DNA of 64,000 nucleotides, from NCBI GenBank assembly GCA_027574665.1, contig CM050655.1, positions 9,481,170 through 9,545,169 on the forward strand. Direction: 5' to 3'. Of the stretch, positions 47,121 to 60,600 are shown in pieces. The stretch is from Rhynochetos jubatus. Taxonomy: Eukaryota; Chordata; Aves; Eurypygiformes; Rhynochetidae. The notes under the pieces were generated by a model. The model did no database searches. It saw only the letters and a program-made list of their open reading frames with translations, and was not told where the DNA came from. Made by a program: the position numbers and the translations under genes. The first letter of the stretch is position 1. Each line of letters starts with the position of its first letter.

Positions 47121-49799
47121 TATGCAACTGTCTCTTCATGTGTTTGTCATGAGATACTCTGAAGCATAGTGCCACAGGACCTGGTGGTGTGCCAGGACTA
47201 TGCTCTGAGGGCAGGGAGGGCTGGATATCGCTGTCCACTTTGAGGTCAGTGGAAGTTTTGTTAGAGCTGAAGTTTTCTAGGAACGAGTCAAGGCTATTGA
47301 GGTTTTGCTGCAGCTTTTAAACAATTGGTAAGATCCTGTAGTTGCTTCAGGGTGTTCAAAAGGTTCGATGGCTGCAGTGTCACACTTGGAAGCTTTTGAA
47401 AGGTAGCAGATAGATTCGTGGCAGAGCTGTGGTATGGGAGAGCACAGGGCCCAGTGACTGCATTCCCTAGAGTCCGGGCTGCGCTTCAGTATTTAGTGTG
47501 TCCTAGGAATTTTCATGACTCTCTGATTCTTGTTCACATGGTCTCTGTGAAAGACGATGAAGTAATATTCTTCCCTTTTTAAAAACTAGATGGAGAGGCA
47601 ATGACGCTTTCACACTGCCATGTGTCTGCACTGACAGCGTACACCGTTGGAAAAGGCTTGAAAATGGTAAAAAGGGACACATTAGTGTAGGATGGATCTT
47701 CTTCAGAAGCATTTTGTCAGTGACAGTCCTATTTGGCTACTTTCAAAACCAGAGGAGACTTTTAAAAGTTTTTTCAGGCAAGAATCGCAGATTTCCTCAG
47801 TATTCACTGGGCACAAGGAAAAGGCTGAAGAGGGACTTACTCCCTCAGGACCCTTCAATTCACCTCAGTAACTCAACAGGCAATATGGTGTCTGCTTCCC
47901 CACAGATGCTCCTGGGGCACAAAAGAGGAGCTAATGCAAACACAGCAGCTTCCCCATCACAACAGAAATGTGGAAAAGAAGAAAGAAAAAAAATCTATGT
48001 TGCCAAGTGAGCAGAATCAATAGGGAAAACAAAGTTAGCATCAGTCTGCTTGGAGAACATTCCCAGCAATATGAAAGTTGCTTATACCCCACAAAACAGC
48101 CACAATGAGGTGAGTTAAAAACTTGCTAATGAGTCTGGCAAGCCTGGAAGGCAGTGGCACTGTACTGAATTCAGACTGGCATGAGTTACAGCAGACTTTA
48201 CAAGCCCCTGGAGGATTTTTAAAGGAAAGAGAATGTTTTGGCTCTCTGCACTATTTGCAGCTCAGGAGTAATCAGAACAACAAAGCATGGCTTGCCGTGA
48301 ACAACTGCCTTAATGTCTGCGCCTTGCAAAGGTGCAGGCAGAAACTGATAAGCCTGATCATATTAGTAGGTGTGTTCACATGTTATTTTCATGCTGTGCA
48401 AAGTATATAGTTGGTAAAAGCTGACCTAAAAAGTCAACTTTATTGAATAGAATAGGTAAGCCTAACCCTTCTGGCTTGTGAGCAAAGGCTTGCAAGGAGG
48501 GAAGAGGGGTAAGTGACCAGCAGTAGCACTCAAATGCAAGCATTGTGGTGCTGCTTTCACAGATTTCTGATGAGTATTCTTTGCTGTAATTGCAAGGTTT
48601 TCATCATAGCAAAATAGGCCATATGCTCCCTCCTTGTCTGCCTGCCTAAGTAAAAAATGACAGCCTTAGTAGCGAGAAAGAGGAGGAGGCATTCTAGAAA
48701 ACGTGGCTGGGTTTATTCAGAAGGTGACAAAAATTAAGTAAATGCTTCCTGCCTCACCAGCTTTCTCCTCTTAAGTAAAAATTTATGGACTGCTGAGAGT
48801 TGTTATGCAAAACTGGAATCAATAACTCATATTAGGGCTGAAATTTCTAAGACTAACAGCTTGATTCAATTTTAAGTAATGTATTTGAACTGCTTATGCT
48901 GATTCAAGGTCAAAATTTGTAGATTGTATGCAGCATATGGTGAGTACCTCTGAATTGTTTCTAATGTTTTGTGTCTTGTCTAAGCACGCTAATAGGACAC
49001 AATTTGTTACTAGATGTACTCTTTTTTTATTTCCATCTGCTCATTCAGATGATGGGTGTGGGACTGAAACAAAAACACAACTGGTGGATGCTGAAGCAGT
49101 CTCAGAAAACCACTTTGAAGCTTGATGACATTTAAGTCCATCAAAGCGCTAAACCATGCACAACTGAAGAATGTGGGCCGCTATAGTGGTGATAGTGACT
49201 TCTGCACACACCTAAAACAATGCCTGGGCTTAAATATTTTTTTTGAGAATTTAAAAAATCAGTTCAAGAAGAAACATTCTCCTGGAGAAAGATGACCTTG
49301 GGAAGGTTTCCCTTTTGGATTAATATTGATGCACAGCTTAAAATTTAAACTTCAATATTAAGGTTTTATACCACTTTCTAGATAGCATAATATCTTTTCT
49401 AGCTGAATAGACCCTTGTAGATGTGCTGCAATAGGCAGCCTGAAACGTGAGAGAAGGTTGCAGAATAGCTGTGCATCGTATTTATCATGCCCTGCTGTCA
49501 AGTTTAAACCTAACAATGTGAACATCTGGTTCCAGTGTGGGAACATATGGATAAGCTGAGCTTGACCATTTAGCTCTATGAACAGTGTTATCTGAAGGTA
49601 TTAATTTGGTTTGAATCCCGTATTATGAAGGACGCTTCTGACTGCAGACACTTTTGACATACCTTCGAATACAATGAAATTAGACAGAAAGCAGAAATTG
49701 CTTTCACTGTCAGGCTGAGAATTAGTTGGAGTGGTGTTAGGCCAAGCCAGGCCCGGAACTGTCAACAGCTCCTGTTCACATGAGCATGGACAGAGTGGT
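47121..49799. other. Noncoding DNA, nothing recognised
   Basis: Short frames; the longest is 98 codons (47714-48010, +), rich in basic residues but without a domain. Confidence 0.55.
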
Positions 49800-49975
49800 T
49801 AGATCTGGAGATCCAATGCACGGCGGTTATTTTGGATTAACATAAGGAGCAAACTTCAAATCAAAACTTTGGTCATGGAAATTTTTCACTGGCCATTTAA
49901 TGTCTGTCCTTGCTGCAAAGGCGTCAGTTTGGCTGTCCACAAGTGCAGAAAGTTTGTTTTGTGGCAGAGAAATTG
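49800..49975. promoter_or_regulatory. Possible conserved noncoding element
   Basis: GGATTAA at 49834-49840 and retained CpGs at about 49821-49825 and 49921 lie in a mixed-composition block with no repeat or open frame. Enhancer-like by texture only; weak. Confidence 0.2.
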
Positions 49976-52900
49976 CAGTTATGTGAAGGCTTTAAAGAAA
50001 AACGTGTAGGCTGCTGACTGGTAGAGAGAGACCGCTTGCCATCTCACGCCGCACAGTATATTGAACTTCCGTTTTCCTGCAAGGTTTATTTGATTGCGTT
50101 CTGCACAATGGCAGCACTTAGGAGGAAAAATCCTGTTATGGAACTCTGTTTGCATTTCTGCCACAGGGATACTCAGCCCAGAATCCCTTATGAAATGGTC
50201 CCTGCACAGCAAGAGGGGGAACTCGTGTTATCCTGCCTTATCGGGGGCAATGCCTGTCATGGCACAGCCCTGAATCCGCGTAACTCAGTCCTTCTGCATG
50301 GGGAGTCGCTGTGGCTCGTCTCTGGTTCTGTCCATGCTCGCATGCCTTGAGTTGACACACGTTTTGCTACGTGCCAACAGCTGCTGCTATACGTGGGACT
50401 GCAGTCAGGCTTACCTGTCCTCCCTGTGTCAGTAAGGGCGGGAGGTGTTGCAGGGAAACTCTCAACTTTTAATTTGTGTCAGTAACTGAGCAGGCCCTCT
50501 GCCAAAGCCTTTGAGGGCTCTAATTCAACTACGTGTTCCCAAGTTTCCCTGCAATTTCATGGCATTTGCGAAGGGGAAATGCTAGCGTTGCTGTAGGCAC
50601 AGCGTATGCTTGAAAGTTTTGAAAGCAAGTTTTCTCTGCCTTTGTGTCTTCACTGTTATATACCTCTCTGTGGAAAGCTCTGCCTTTCTTAACCAATCCT
50701 GAGCTGTAAATTGATACACTTCTCTTTTTCAAAATTTGCTCTGTAGGGATCAGAATATATTAACTCTGAAAGTTGTCGGAAATGTTTTCCATTATTATGG
50801 GAGCTTGTCATATTCACAGTCCATGTGGAATGCAGATGCAGCAGAAACATCCACTGTTGTGTGATGGCAATGCATTCCAATTATCCTGGCGCTGGTGCAG
50901 GGGAGGGTATTTTTGGGCCTCAGGAAGCAGAGTGGCATGACACCACATGTCAAAAGAACAGGTTTCTTTCCTGATTTCAGATGTAAGTGTGGGGTTAAGC
51001 GAAAAAAGAAATCTCAAGCTGCAGGAGTCCAGGAGTGAGTGGTGAAAAGAGACTGATGGAATTACAGTAGCATATGGAGATAGAATTAGAAGGTTGAATT
51101 TCAATTTCAGTGACACCTTTTCAGCCACTTGAGTCAATCAGCCGTTTTTCATAAACTGGGTCTCTGTATGGATTGATTTGTTATTGTTGCAAAGCCTCTG
51201 GCGCTGGGCTCAAACGCTTTTAACAGTCTGTCTTCAGTGGGGTTTGGAACAGAGCATCTCCCGTCCCGAAAGCTGCTCTTGTGGCAGAGTATTGTCAGGG
51301 GTGATGACTCTCTACTGGTCTTTTCATCGCTAGAAAGCAGGACCATTGCACTCTGCTGCAACTACATGACCCACCTAGGAGAGCCTGTGTTCTTAAGAGT
51401 GAGTCAAGCTCCTAGAAAGCACTCTTGGAAGACTGTGAAACTATGTTCAGTTTTTGGAATTATCCAGATTTCATAATGCATTCGCTGGATGTTTTGCCTC
51501 CCAGCCATTCCAACTCTTTCTACTTTTTCACAAAAACAGTGGAATTTACAATCTGTAAGGGAGACTTTCAGGACTGCATTGCACCTGTCTGTCCATCACA
51601 GAACGGATCTCACTGAAATACTTACAGTGGGTGCCAAAACCTGGAGATTTCTGAAACCACTGCTCCATTCTGCCATCTGAGTACCCTAGGTTTACTTACA
51701 GTAAAGAGGCAAGCAGATACTTTATTATAGTATTTGAATTTTTCTATTGACTTAAAGTGATAGGGGCTAATAAGTTTAGCTGTGAAATGTCTGTGCTGAC
51801 AGGCCTGCACAGGGTAGATGTCAGGAATACATGTAACTGGAGGATAACTTTTCTAAGCCCAGATTTGTCAACAGCAAACCAGAAAGCAGAAACAATGTGA
51901 AAATGTCATTTCCCAGTGGAAGCAGTACCTAATTGACACCTGTAGTCTGCAATGCCCATTTCTCATTTAACAGCTTTCACAGTACAGGTACTTAAACTGT
52001 ACTCCACATTTTCTTGTTTAGTCTCAATTCCTGAATTTGACACACAGCAGAATCCTAAGGGGAAATGAAACTACAACCTAGCTGCTTGTAAGCTGATGAA
52101 ACCTTTCTGGGAGAATCAATCCAGAAGCGAACTTGATATGATAGACTGCAGCTGGCTCTATGCAAGATTTACAAAGCACTGCCTTAAAACACTGATTTAG
52201 AGCATCCAGGTCATTTCCAGACTGTAATTTTCAAATCTGGTTCAGCAGGTCCTCGCGTGGTTTCAAAAGACATTGCTGTTTCCCCTCTCTCTCCCTTTTA
52301 AAAACCGCAGATGTTAGATGAATTTTTTCCTTCAGCACACGGGACTATTGAGTCAACGGAGCCTGTCCCTTCAGGGTGATGGTCTTAGCTGAGGTGAAGG
52401 GCTCAGCAGGCTAAGCTGCCCATGTTGAGAGGGTTTGTGTCAGTCTGAGGATTCCAGGGCACGCATCCCAGTCCTGCTGGTAGGTGATGCTGCCCAGCCA
52501 GAGTCCCTCAGCCCTGCATCTAAGGATAAGGGTAGCCTCTGTTAAAATAGTCACCTAAAAGATGGGGTACACAGCTGTGAGCCTGTAAAGCAGAGACAGT
52601 ACATGACACTTTCACTGTTTTTTCTGTGAGTGCTTTAAACACACAGATACTGAAGTTGAGGATAGTGATGCTTTCTGAAGGAAAGGAAGGAGAGGTTTTT
52701 ACTTGGCTTTGAAGAAGGTGGTTAAGGGAAGTAGTTATGAGGAGACGGGGCAGGGGCAAGACTCCTCAGAGGCACATATATTCCTCTAGCTTTATTTTCT
52801 GGAAGGGATGGGATTTCAAATTTGTCCTCAGGATTCCCTGCTAGCGCAGAGAGATGCCTCCCTGCTCATCTGGCTGCCTTTGGGCAGCTTATTAGCTGGC

Positions 52901-53965
52901 TTCTGCGGTTCAATTCTGAGATGATGGCAGTCAGGGGGAGAGCCCAGAAACAACTATTTGGGGACAATTACCTGCAGACACTTGTCCTGATAGGAAACTA
53001 ACTCCCCTTAGACTTAGGACGACATTGGTCAGGACAGAGCAGATTCCTGCTTGAAGGGGACTTGTCAGAAAATAATGATTTTTTCCTAGGCATTATAGGG
53101 TTTTTCTGGGATATTGTACATGTAGTTCCCCTTGTACGTGGCACGCATATCCTAGGTAGCTGACTCAGGGCTGCCCTGGACTGCTTGCTTGGTGAGAAGG
53201 TAGCCACTGTGCCTGCTCTATACTGTGACACCAAAAGGTGTTTGCAAATATGGGCCTTGGATTTCCAGGTCCAGATTCAGGAAACAAGTGTGTGCATGAT
53301 TTAATGTGTGAATCAGGTCCTTCAGTGACCCATTCTTGATGTTGCATATCTCTCTTAGCTCCATGGACTGTAAATGCTCAGCACAGAGAGGGCCAGTGTC
53401 CCACACCTGGGGTGAACTGCTGTCAGGTGACAGATTCTGTCGGATCTCAATAGCAGGTCAATTCAACCTTTCTACCGCAAGAACATTGGACACCCTGAAA
53501 TGTGTTGGAGGTGTAGGCTCAGCAGCACTGTGCCCTGTGACCATCTGGCTCCTGATCACTGAAGAAACATTGATAGCAGCATATCTTATTACAGTGTCCC
53601 AGTTTACCTGCATAGAACAGGGAACAGGGCACCTTAGAAGTGGAGATGGCCTGACAGAGGCATCTGCTCCTGCATTCTGCCTGGGACATGGGGTTCCCTG
53701 GCAGAGTGAGGAGGCTACAGCGGGGCCTCTGGGTATCACAGGATGTGTAACAATGGATTGCCAGCACTAGCTGGTGATTGTTAGAGCGGGAGGTGCAGGG
53801 TACCACTTTGCCCTGCTTTGTATAATACCACCAAATAACAAATCGAAACCAGCCTCTTTCATATTATTGATCAGCTGGTAGTTCCTGTATTTATTTCTCA
53901 AATGTGTGTGAAGTGGAATATGTCTTGGTCAAAACTCAGGGTTTGTTTCTTGTGGGTGGAAATAG
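49976..53965. other. Noncoding DNA, no gene recognised
   Basis: Frames of 107 (50814-51137, -) and 144 codons (53336-53770, +) have no recognisable domain. The stretch 53160-53800 is somewhat GC-richer and stop-poor on both strands. Confidence 0.5.
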
Positions 53966-54709
53966 CGGTCACTCACAGATTCACTCCTGCTCTGCTGTAT
54001 GGCGGAGCTGCTTGCAGGAGACAGTGTGCTGGGTACCCACAGCTGGTCGCTGTCTGTACCCAGAAGTACATCGCCCAGCCAGAAGCTGCTTTGGGAAAGT
54101 GGGGGTTTTCCTGTTTTTTTAAAGCCACATTTGCTATTGCTGCATGAAAGGCACAAAGCAGAGATGAGATTGCCAAGCGCAGGGAACTGTGCAGAGGGGA
54201 TAGGAACAGAAAAGTTGAAGAATCGTGAGACTTTGAACTCCAATGAAAATATGTTTTCTAAACATACCCTAAACAATTCTAAACATATTTCTAAAGAAAA
54301 AGAACCACAGATTTTTTTAATGAGGGCACTCAAAATGCCTTCCACCTTGCTGAGCAAATGTATTCCTGAAAATATAGCCAACTTCACCTTTCTTCACCTA
54401 GGCACTCTAGGGTTTCAAATAACTGATATTTATGGTCATTGTTTCTCCTCTTTTCTCCTATTTTCCTTCATCATACTACGTTCTCCCTTTGGTCAGATGT
54501 GCTATGTGGGGCTATCTAGCTTTTATACCGCCATTCAGTATTCTTCTGGCTCACATGCTGATTTGTTTGTCATTATGCTGCGTGTGTTTCATGCGGGCTG
54601 TTTCTCTGTGCCTTTCAACTCCTGGTTCTTTAAATATACAAGAGTGAAGTCAATTCTAGTTTATAGCTGCTTACTGATTCCAAGAGTGTGGATTCAGTTG
54701 GTCACCTAA
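53966..54709 (+). other. Longest open frame in the window, 236 codons from ATG, unidentified
   Basis: The frame is open from 53966, with the first ATG at 53999 and a stop at 54707-54709. The ATG has T at -3 and G at +4, a poor start context. The first half is mixed and Lys/Asn/Glu-rich. The second half is hydrophobic, with segments such as FSSFLLFSFIIL near residues 148-159 that could span a membrane. A 152-codon minus-strand frame overlaps, which argues for a general lack of stops rather than coding. No family, splice-bounded exon pattern or retroelement motif is recognised. Probably not a gene, though the length is somewhat surprising. Confidence 0.15.
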
Positions 54710-55888
54710 AATACAAAATTACTTGCAGGTCATTTCATGTAACTATGCGCTTCTTAAGTCAGCGTGTCACACAAGACCTTAAAGAGGTTTTTTTTTTCCT
54801 AAAAAATATACAAATACAGGTAGTGCCATTAGCTTGTTTAGATGAAAACTAGATCAAACTAGAAAAAAACCCCTCAAACTCATCTTCCACACTCAAGTGA
54901 TTTTTCTATGTGATAGCTTTGTTTTTATTGTTTGTCAAAATGTCTTTAATCTCCTCATTCCTTTCACAGAAAAACGTCTTCACTTGCTTGAAGGTCCTTG
55001 ATCACCATATTCCAACTGGATGGCAGTGACAGCCCATGTGCAGAGTACTCTTGTCATACCCTGGTGTGCTTTCTTTGAGGCTCATCTAATTAAAGGAGCT
55101 GGTGAGCAGAAGCATTTGGGGCTGCCTCCTGTACCACATTCGCCTGTGAACTGCCAGAGCTTGTGTTGTGTGCATTCTTGGAAGCTAGAAGGCAACAATG
55201 GAGCAGGCTACGTCTAGACTGAGGGAATTTTGGCCCAGTCTAAATCCATTCAACTACCAAAAGCAGAAACCTCACCTTTTTCTATTGGCTTCTAGCCTAT
55301 ATTTCAAATTCTCCCAGCTGTCAGTGCCTGCCCTCACACATCTGTCTGAAAGATAATCTGTTTCTTTGAAGTAGATTAATCCAGGTTTTAGATTACACTA
55401 TCTGACCTAAATTTTCATGTTGTTTGGATGTCCCCTTTTAAGGGCTGAGCTAAAATGCGGAAGTGACACATGTGGCAGAGGCAGACTTGTGTTTCAGTGA
55501 GGCCTCAGTCCCAGAAGAGCTGAGCTATGTGTACAACCACCGCTGATTTTGTCAGGACTCAGAAGATTTAGGCAGAAGGTCTTAACGTGTAGAATCAGGG
55601 CCTGAAATTTTACTCAGGTCAGGGTTGGTCAGTGTGTTTAGCAGCTGCCTTATATTCCACAGCTTTTCAAAACTGCCAGTGTTTGTTTCTGCTTTGGTAA
55701 GAGAAAAAAAGATCTGCACCCCCACCTATATGTGGGAACATCCCCAGTGCTTTTAAAATCATAGCTCCATTTAGGAAGAATCCCTGTACTGCAGGGACTC
55801 CCAGCAGCAGGCAGGCCTTTTAGAAAAAATATTTGCTGTACATTTGAAAGGAGCATACATGTAATTCACGTTCCTTTTATCAGCTCTC
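54710..55888. other. Noncoding DNA, nothing recognised
   Basis: AT-rich sequence, short frames, no repeat family. Confidence 0.55.
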
Positions 55889-55908
55889 TTTTTTTGTTTG
55901 TTTGTTTC
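55889..55908. repeat. (TTTG)n microsatellite
   Basis: A T run followed by three TTTG units. Confidence 0.85.
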
Positions 55909-57364
55909 CCTTGTAAAGTTATAGCATGTTTTGATCCTACATCTTACAGTTAGTTACTGACTTAGTTATTTCACAGCTCCCTTTTTTCCCCTTTCAAACA
56001 GGAACTCTTGATTTTGCATGCAATCTGGTCTGTAGGTGGCCACAATTGAAGCTGTTAAGAATTTATTTTAAAAACAAGAAGATCCCTCCTGCTGCGAAGA
56101 CAATCTGTTAAAATAATATGCACAGTTGAACATGACCTAGTCTCCTTTTAGACAAAGTTTCTAAAAGGAAGGGAAACTGGTCTCCCTTAAAATGAAACAA
56201 GGGAATTTTCCAAGGTTAGTTTTTCTCTGTAGTGTGAAATGTCTTAACTTTCTCTGAAACAGTCAATTTCTGGAGGAAATCCTTTATACTTTATTTTGAC
56301 AACCATTGAGAGAAAGGGCTTGAGGCTAAATCTGAGTCCTGTATCTTGTGTATTTTAGAACTAAAAGCTCCGTGGATTCTCTTGAGGGAACTTATCCATG
56401 TGTGAGTAACATGTGAGCAATTAAAAATGAAATGATTGGCTTCCATTTGGTTTGCCTGAGACTGTAAAAAGGGAGTAACCTTCTTGCAAGCAGATGTGAT
56501 GTCTTAGAGATATTTCCCTGTATTTTCCAGCTGTTCCCTGTCCTTAAAAAAGAAACAGGATGGCTGCTGCAGAAGGCATTGGAAAAAGTTAAGAAATAAT
56601 ACTGAAATTTGGAACACCCCTTCTCACAGCCTTCAGTACAGATATAACTGGAACAAGACTTGGATTTGTAGATGGAAATAAATACTGCATTTCCAAGCTG
56701 GAGAAATATTTAATGCTTTTTTTTTCATTCCAGAATAAGACATAGGGTTGGTCTTCCCTGAAATGTCTGTTCTCATTCCCAGTGCTTTTTCTGGTCAATT
56801 GCTGAAGAGGTACCTGCAGGGATGAAGGGACTGGCAGGAGCCTCACAATGTATGTCAGCACCCCTAGCAGCAGTGCCTGGCTGCACACCAAGCCCTTGAC
56901 TCCAGGTACCTTGCGCTGGCCAGGTTCGCCATAGCGGGGCTCTTCTGGAGCTGTATCCAGCTATTGTACGGCATCAGGAGTGCAGTGGGGTGAGTTTGCT
57001 CCCCAGGGGAAGTTCCTAGTGAACACTACATGGACCCTTACTGTTCTTTACTGATAGGTTTGTAATACATCGGGGCCAAATGGGACTTGGTTGTACTTTA
57101 TTCCTACTTCCCATGGGCATAAGTAAAAAGTTAAAAATTAAATTCTTGCTGCACTACTCATTTTATAGATATTTATGTCATAACTAGGTGAAAAGACAAT
57201 TCCGAATGTAGTGCCTGTTTGTGCCTAGCGTTTATTAAACACAGTGCATTTTGAAGATGGAAACATACTGACCATGTTGTTGAGGACAAGTAGTATTTGA
57301 ATTTAAGGACAAGGCAACTGTTGAAATCTCCTGGCCTAGATTCACTGTATTTCAGTGAGGTATA
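55909..57364. other. Noncoding DNA, nothing recognised
   Basis: Short frames; one of 100 codons (56589-56891, -) without a domain. Confidence 0.55.
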
Positions 57365-57656
57365 GTGAATGGGATCTGCTTGATAGAGTACTGTGGGATG
57401 AAGCCCTGGAGGGAAGAGGGGCCCAAGAAAGCTGGTTAATATTCAAGGATCACCTCCTCCAAGCTCAGGAGTGATGCATCCCAACAAGGAGGGAGTCAGA
57501 CAAAAATGTCAGGAGACTTTTGAGGATGAACAAGGAGGTCCTGGAGGAACTTAGGCACAAAAAAAGAAGCCTACAACGGATGGAAGCAAGGACAGGTAGT
57601 CTGGGAGGAATACAGGAAATTGTCAAAGCAGCCTGGGATCAGGTTAGGAAAGCTAA
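57365..57656 (+). mobile_element. CR1 LINE internal fragment, decayed ORF2
   Basis: The DNA and its translation match the part of CR1 ORF2 just before the reverse-transcriptase domain. In order come a GALEGRGAQ-like segment (about 57390-57430), MNKEVLEELRHKK (57523-57561), a WKQGQ-type segment with WEEYR in a second frame (about 57580-57615), and KAAWDQVRKA (57625-57654) back in the first frame. ORF2 encodes the endonuclease and reverse transcriptase that copy CR1 RNA into new sites. Two frame changes, one at the A run 57559-57565 and one near 57614, show this copy is dead. The match stops at about 57656; neither the reverse transcriptase nor the 3' end follows. Confidence 0.85.
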
Positions 57657-60600
57657 TTGTCATTTATCATTCAGCATTTATCATGTCATCTGTCATAATT
57701 TTTTACTGGATCATTATGATAGGAAAATATTTTTCTCATAATCATTTTGACTTGAGGAAAAAGTAGCTTTTTCAATTGTGGAAACAACTGAACAATCAAG
57801 CACCTCCGTACCCCAACCATGCCGTGAAGGGAGGTTTACATCCTGTGTTTTTTCAGATCTCCTAAGTAATGCTGCCGTTAAAATGGAGGTAAGAGTGTTC
57901 ACACTGTGTATATAAACCAGTTATTTGCATGTGATTTGCCAGGTTCTAATTTACAAATTAGCGAATGCTATTTAAGTGTGTCTAAACCACAATTTTAAAT
58001 TACTATGCATGGTAAAATAAAGAAGCTAATTGAAAACAGGCAAATTAATGTTCATATGAAACCATATCTATTGATAAAAATCTCTTCTTTCGGTCATATA
58101 GTCCCCTAGGATTTGTCCAAATACAGTGTTGTTTCTGGAAGGGGGGTCACAATGGTGCTGCTAGTCACAATGCTCAGACTCCTGCCTGGATCGGGGTTTT
58201 CTGGACCATAGTATTCTTACAAAATGCACCACTACAGCTGTGTAATACAGTCTTAGTATCTGGGCTATAACAAACTAGCTTTTGCCTTTAAAGTACTCTT
58301 GGAAACACTTTCAGTCATTTTCATTCATTCAATGCTTGAAGAATATTAATAACATGCTTATGTTTTCGTTTTTCATATTATTAAATGAAGTGTTCAAGTC
58401 AATTAGAATTTTCTGCCTTATGTCACTGATGAGAAGCATTGAGTATCAGAGAATGTATCAACCTGTATTATCATGCCCAAATGTGGCCGTGGAGATACTG
58501 GGATGCATAATTCTGTTTTTGTTTTCCCAGTTCAAAATACTTCTCTTTTATTCCAAGTTTTCAGCATTAACTGTAAACATGCATTCTGGTTGTATATTGG
58601 ATTTTGTAAATTACCTGCTACAAGAGTACTACAAATACAAGGCCATAATTTAAAGAGTCATTTTGGTCAGATGTCAAAGATCTAACCAAAAGCTGTCTTA
58701 CAGAAATAATACATTAGGACAGTTCAGTTTGGTGTGAAATCTCAGTTACCATTCAAAGAAAATTTGTTAGGCAAGATTTGGCAAAATATCCGTATTTTCA
58801 GAAAAGCTGAAGCCTATAATCATCAAGTTCAGGGGAAATTATACCCCCTCAGCATATAGCAGGTCTTTTAGCAAAATAACTGATGGAGGTGCTGGGCCAA
58901 CGAAGAGAGAGTGGCAGCTGACATTGTAGTCAGCCAAACCCGGAAAATAAATGCCTGCCTTCTTCAGGAAACAGAGGAGACTCTCCGTAGAGTTCCCTGC
59001 TTGCTCTCCAAGTTCACAGTTTGTGTTATTCACACTTGAGAGAGAACAATGAACAAAAACCTCCAGCAGCACCAAGAAGAAAACATTATTTAAGGTTTTC
59101 TTTCCTCAGAGTTGTGGCAAAGTTGTTGTTGAGGGTGAGAGCTGCCTACGACTGTGGTTCATGATTTTCCTCTGCAGTTTATGTGCTAGGGATTGCCATT
59201 GCCATTTGAATGCTTCCCAGGTTAAATGTGGGATGCTGAATTTCTGAGAAGGGGGGACCAATTAGATGAATTTAAATTTGATTGGTGGCTTTAATACTAA
59301 TAATGTTCATGTTCATCTCATGACACCATACACAGTACTTTTTGGGGATGAGGAGAGGTTTTCTTGGGGTCTGGAGGGTTTTGTTGCTCTCACGCACCTT
59401 TGCCCCCTCTGAGACAGTGATACTAGGTGGGCCCTGCTGTGAGGGATCCAGGGAGATGATCCAGCAGAAGGTTCATATTTTGTTGCATTTTGTAAGATTA
59501 GTTTTCTGCTAGCACGTGACAACTGCTGCAAGCACCAGGATCTGGGAGATAGAGCAGAACTTCCTCTTATACACAGGTTTGGGTTTAAACCATCATCAGG
59601 CTTTATTGATGGAACATGTCATCAAACATATTCCAACTCTACAGAGTGTACAAATTACTCATCTTCCACAGTTCTGCTGCAAGAAGGGATCTTTGCTCTT
59701 TTGCCATGTTTCTTGGAAGGAAAAGGTTAAAAATTCTTCCTGTTTTTAAATCGTAAGGCCAAATGTATTTGTCACAGGTTTGTTTGAGTCCCTGTAGCAG
59801 CAGAAGATCCAAAAGCAAGAATATCGAAAGCAGTATCTATTCAGCACTGGACCCATTCCTTCCTTCAAGTCCTAAGTTCTAAACCTGCAAAATTGAAAAG
59901 TTTTGTAGAGTTGATGCATGGGGAAACTTTGTGCTTGCTATATTTATTTATGTTTTTGCAAAATTAAATATTTTCATCTTAGGGAAAGTAGGAAAACTTT
60001 GTCATTTTCATAGCAAAACTAGTGGGTTTTTTTCCTGCCCATGGAAACTGCTTTTAGTCTTGGAGAAAGTATGAAGCAAGAATTAAAATATTTGGTCAAT
60101 GTTGAAAGTTAATTATGAATGGTTGAACCCCCCTGTATTTGGTTATATTTTTTTGAATATGTGGCTCCCAACTAGACTGGTTTAGCAATTTTTTTTTCTC
60201 TCAGGGCCTTGGTACTTCTCTCTCAAATTGCCTTCCCCTCCCCATCCCCCCCACCCCAGTGTAGCTTCACATGGCTTCCCTCAATTATTTCTACCTTATA
60301 GTGCACTGAAAATCTAAAAGGACTGATACAGGCCAACAAATGTGAGGTTTTCATGACAGATCCCCATGTTTTATTGATTCTTGCATTACCTTGAGCAAAA
60401 TTTAATTGTACTAAGAACTCTTGCGAAGCCTGGGCGTTATTTCCATCCACTGTTGTGTGTCACTGGGGATAAGTCAGCATAGCTCTACAGTTCCCCTGCT
60501 GCAGAAGTGAACTACCATGAAGAGACGCATATAATGAATTGCAATGAAAGCGTGGCAGGGTCTTTGGCCCTGAGACTGAGAGAAACCAGTGAAAAATATG

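Noticed and set aside
48442-48472. GAATAGAATAGG stretch resembling CR1 octamers
   Set aside because: No adjoining CR1 tail sequence and the unit spacing does not fit.
49607-49622. GGTTTGAATCCC resembling a tRNA B box
   Set aside because: No A box at the right distance and no cloverleaf can be drawn, so it is not a tRNA or tRNA-derived SINE.
53336-53770. 144-codon frame overlapped by two minus-strand frames of over 90 codons
   Set aside because: Open frames on both strands point to a stop-poor, GC-richer patch rather than a gene.
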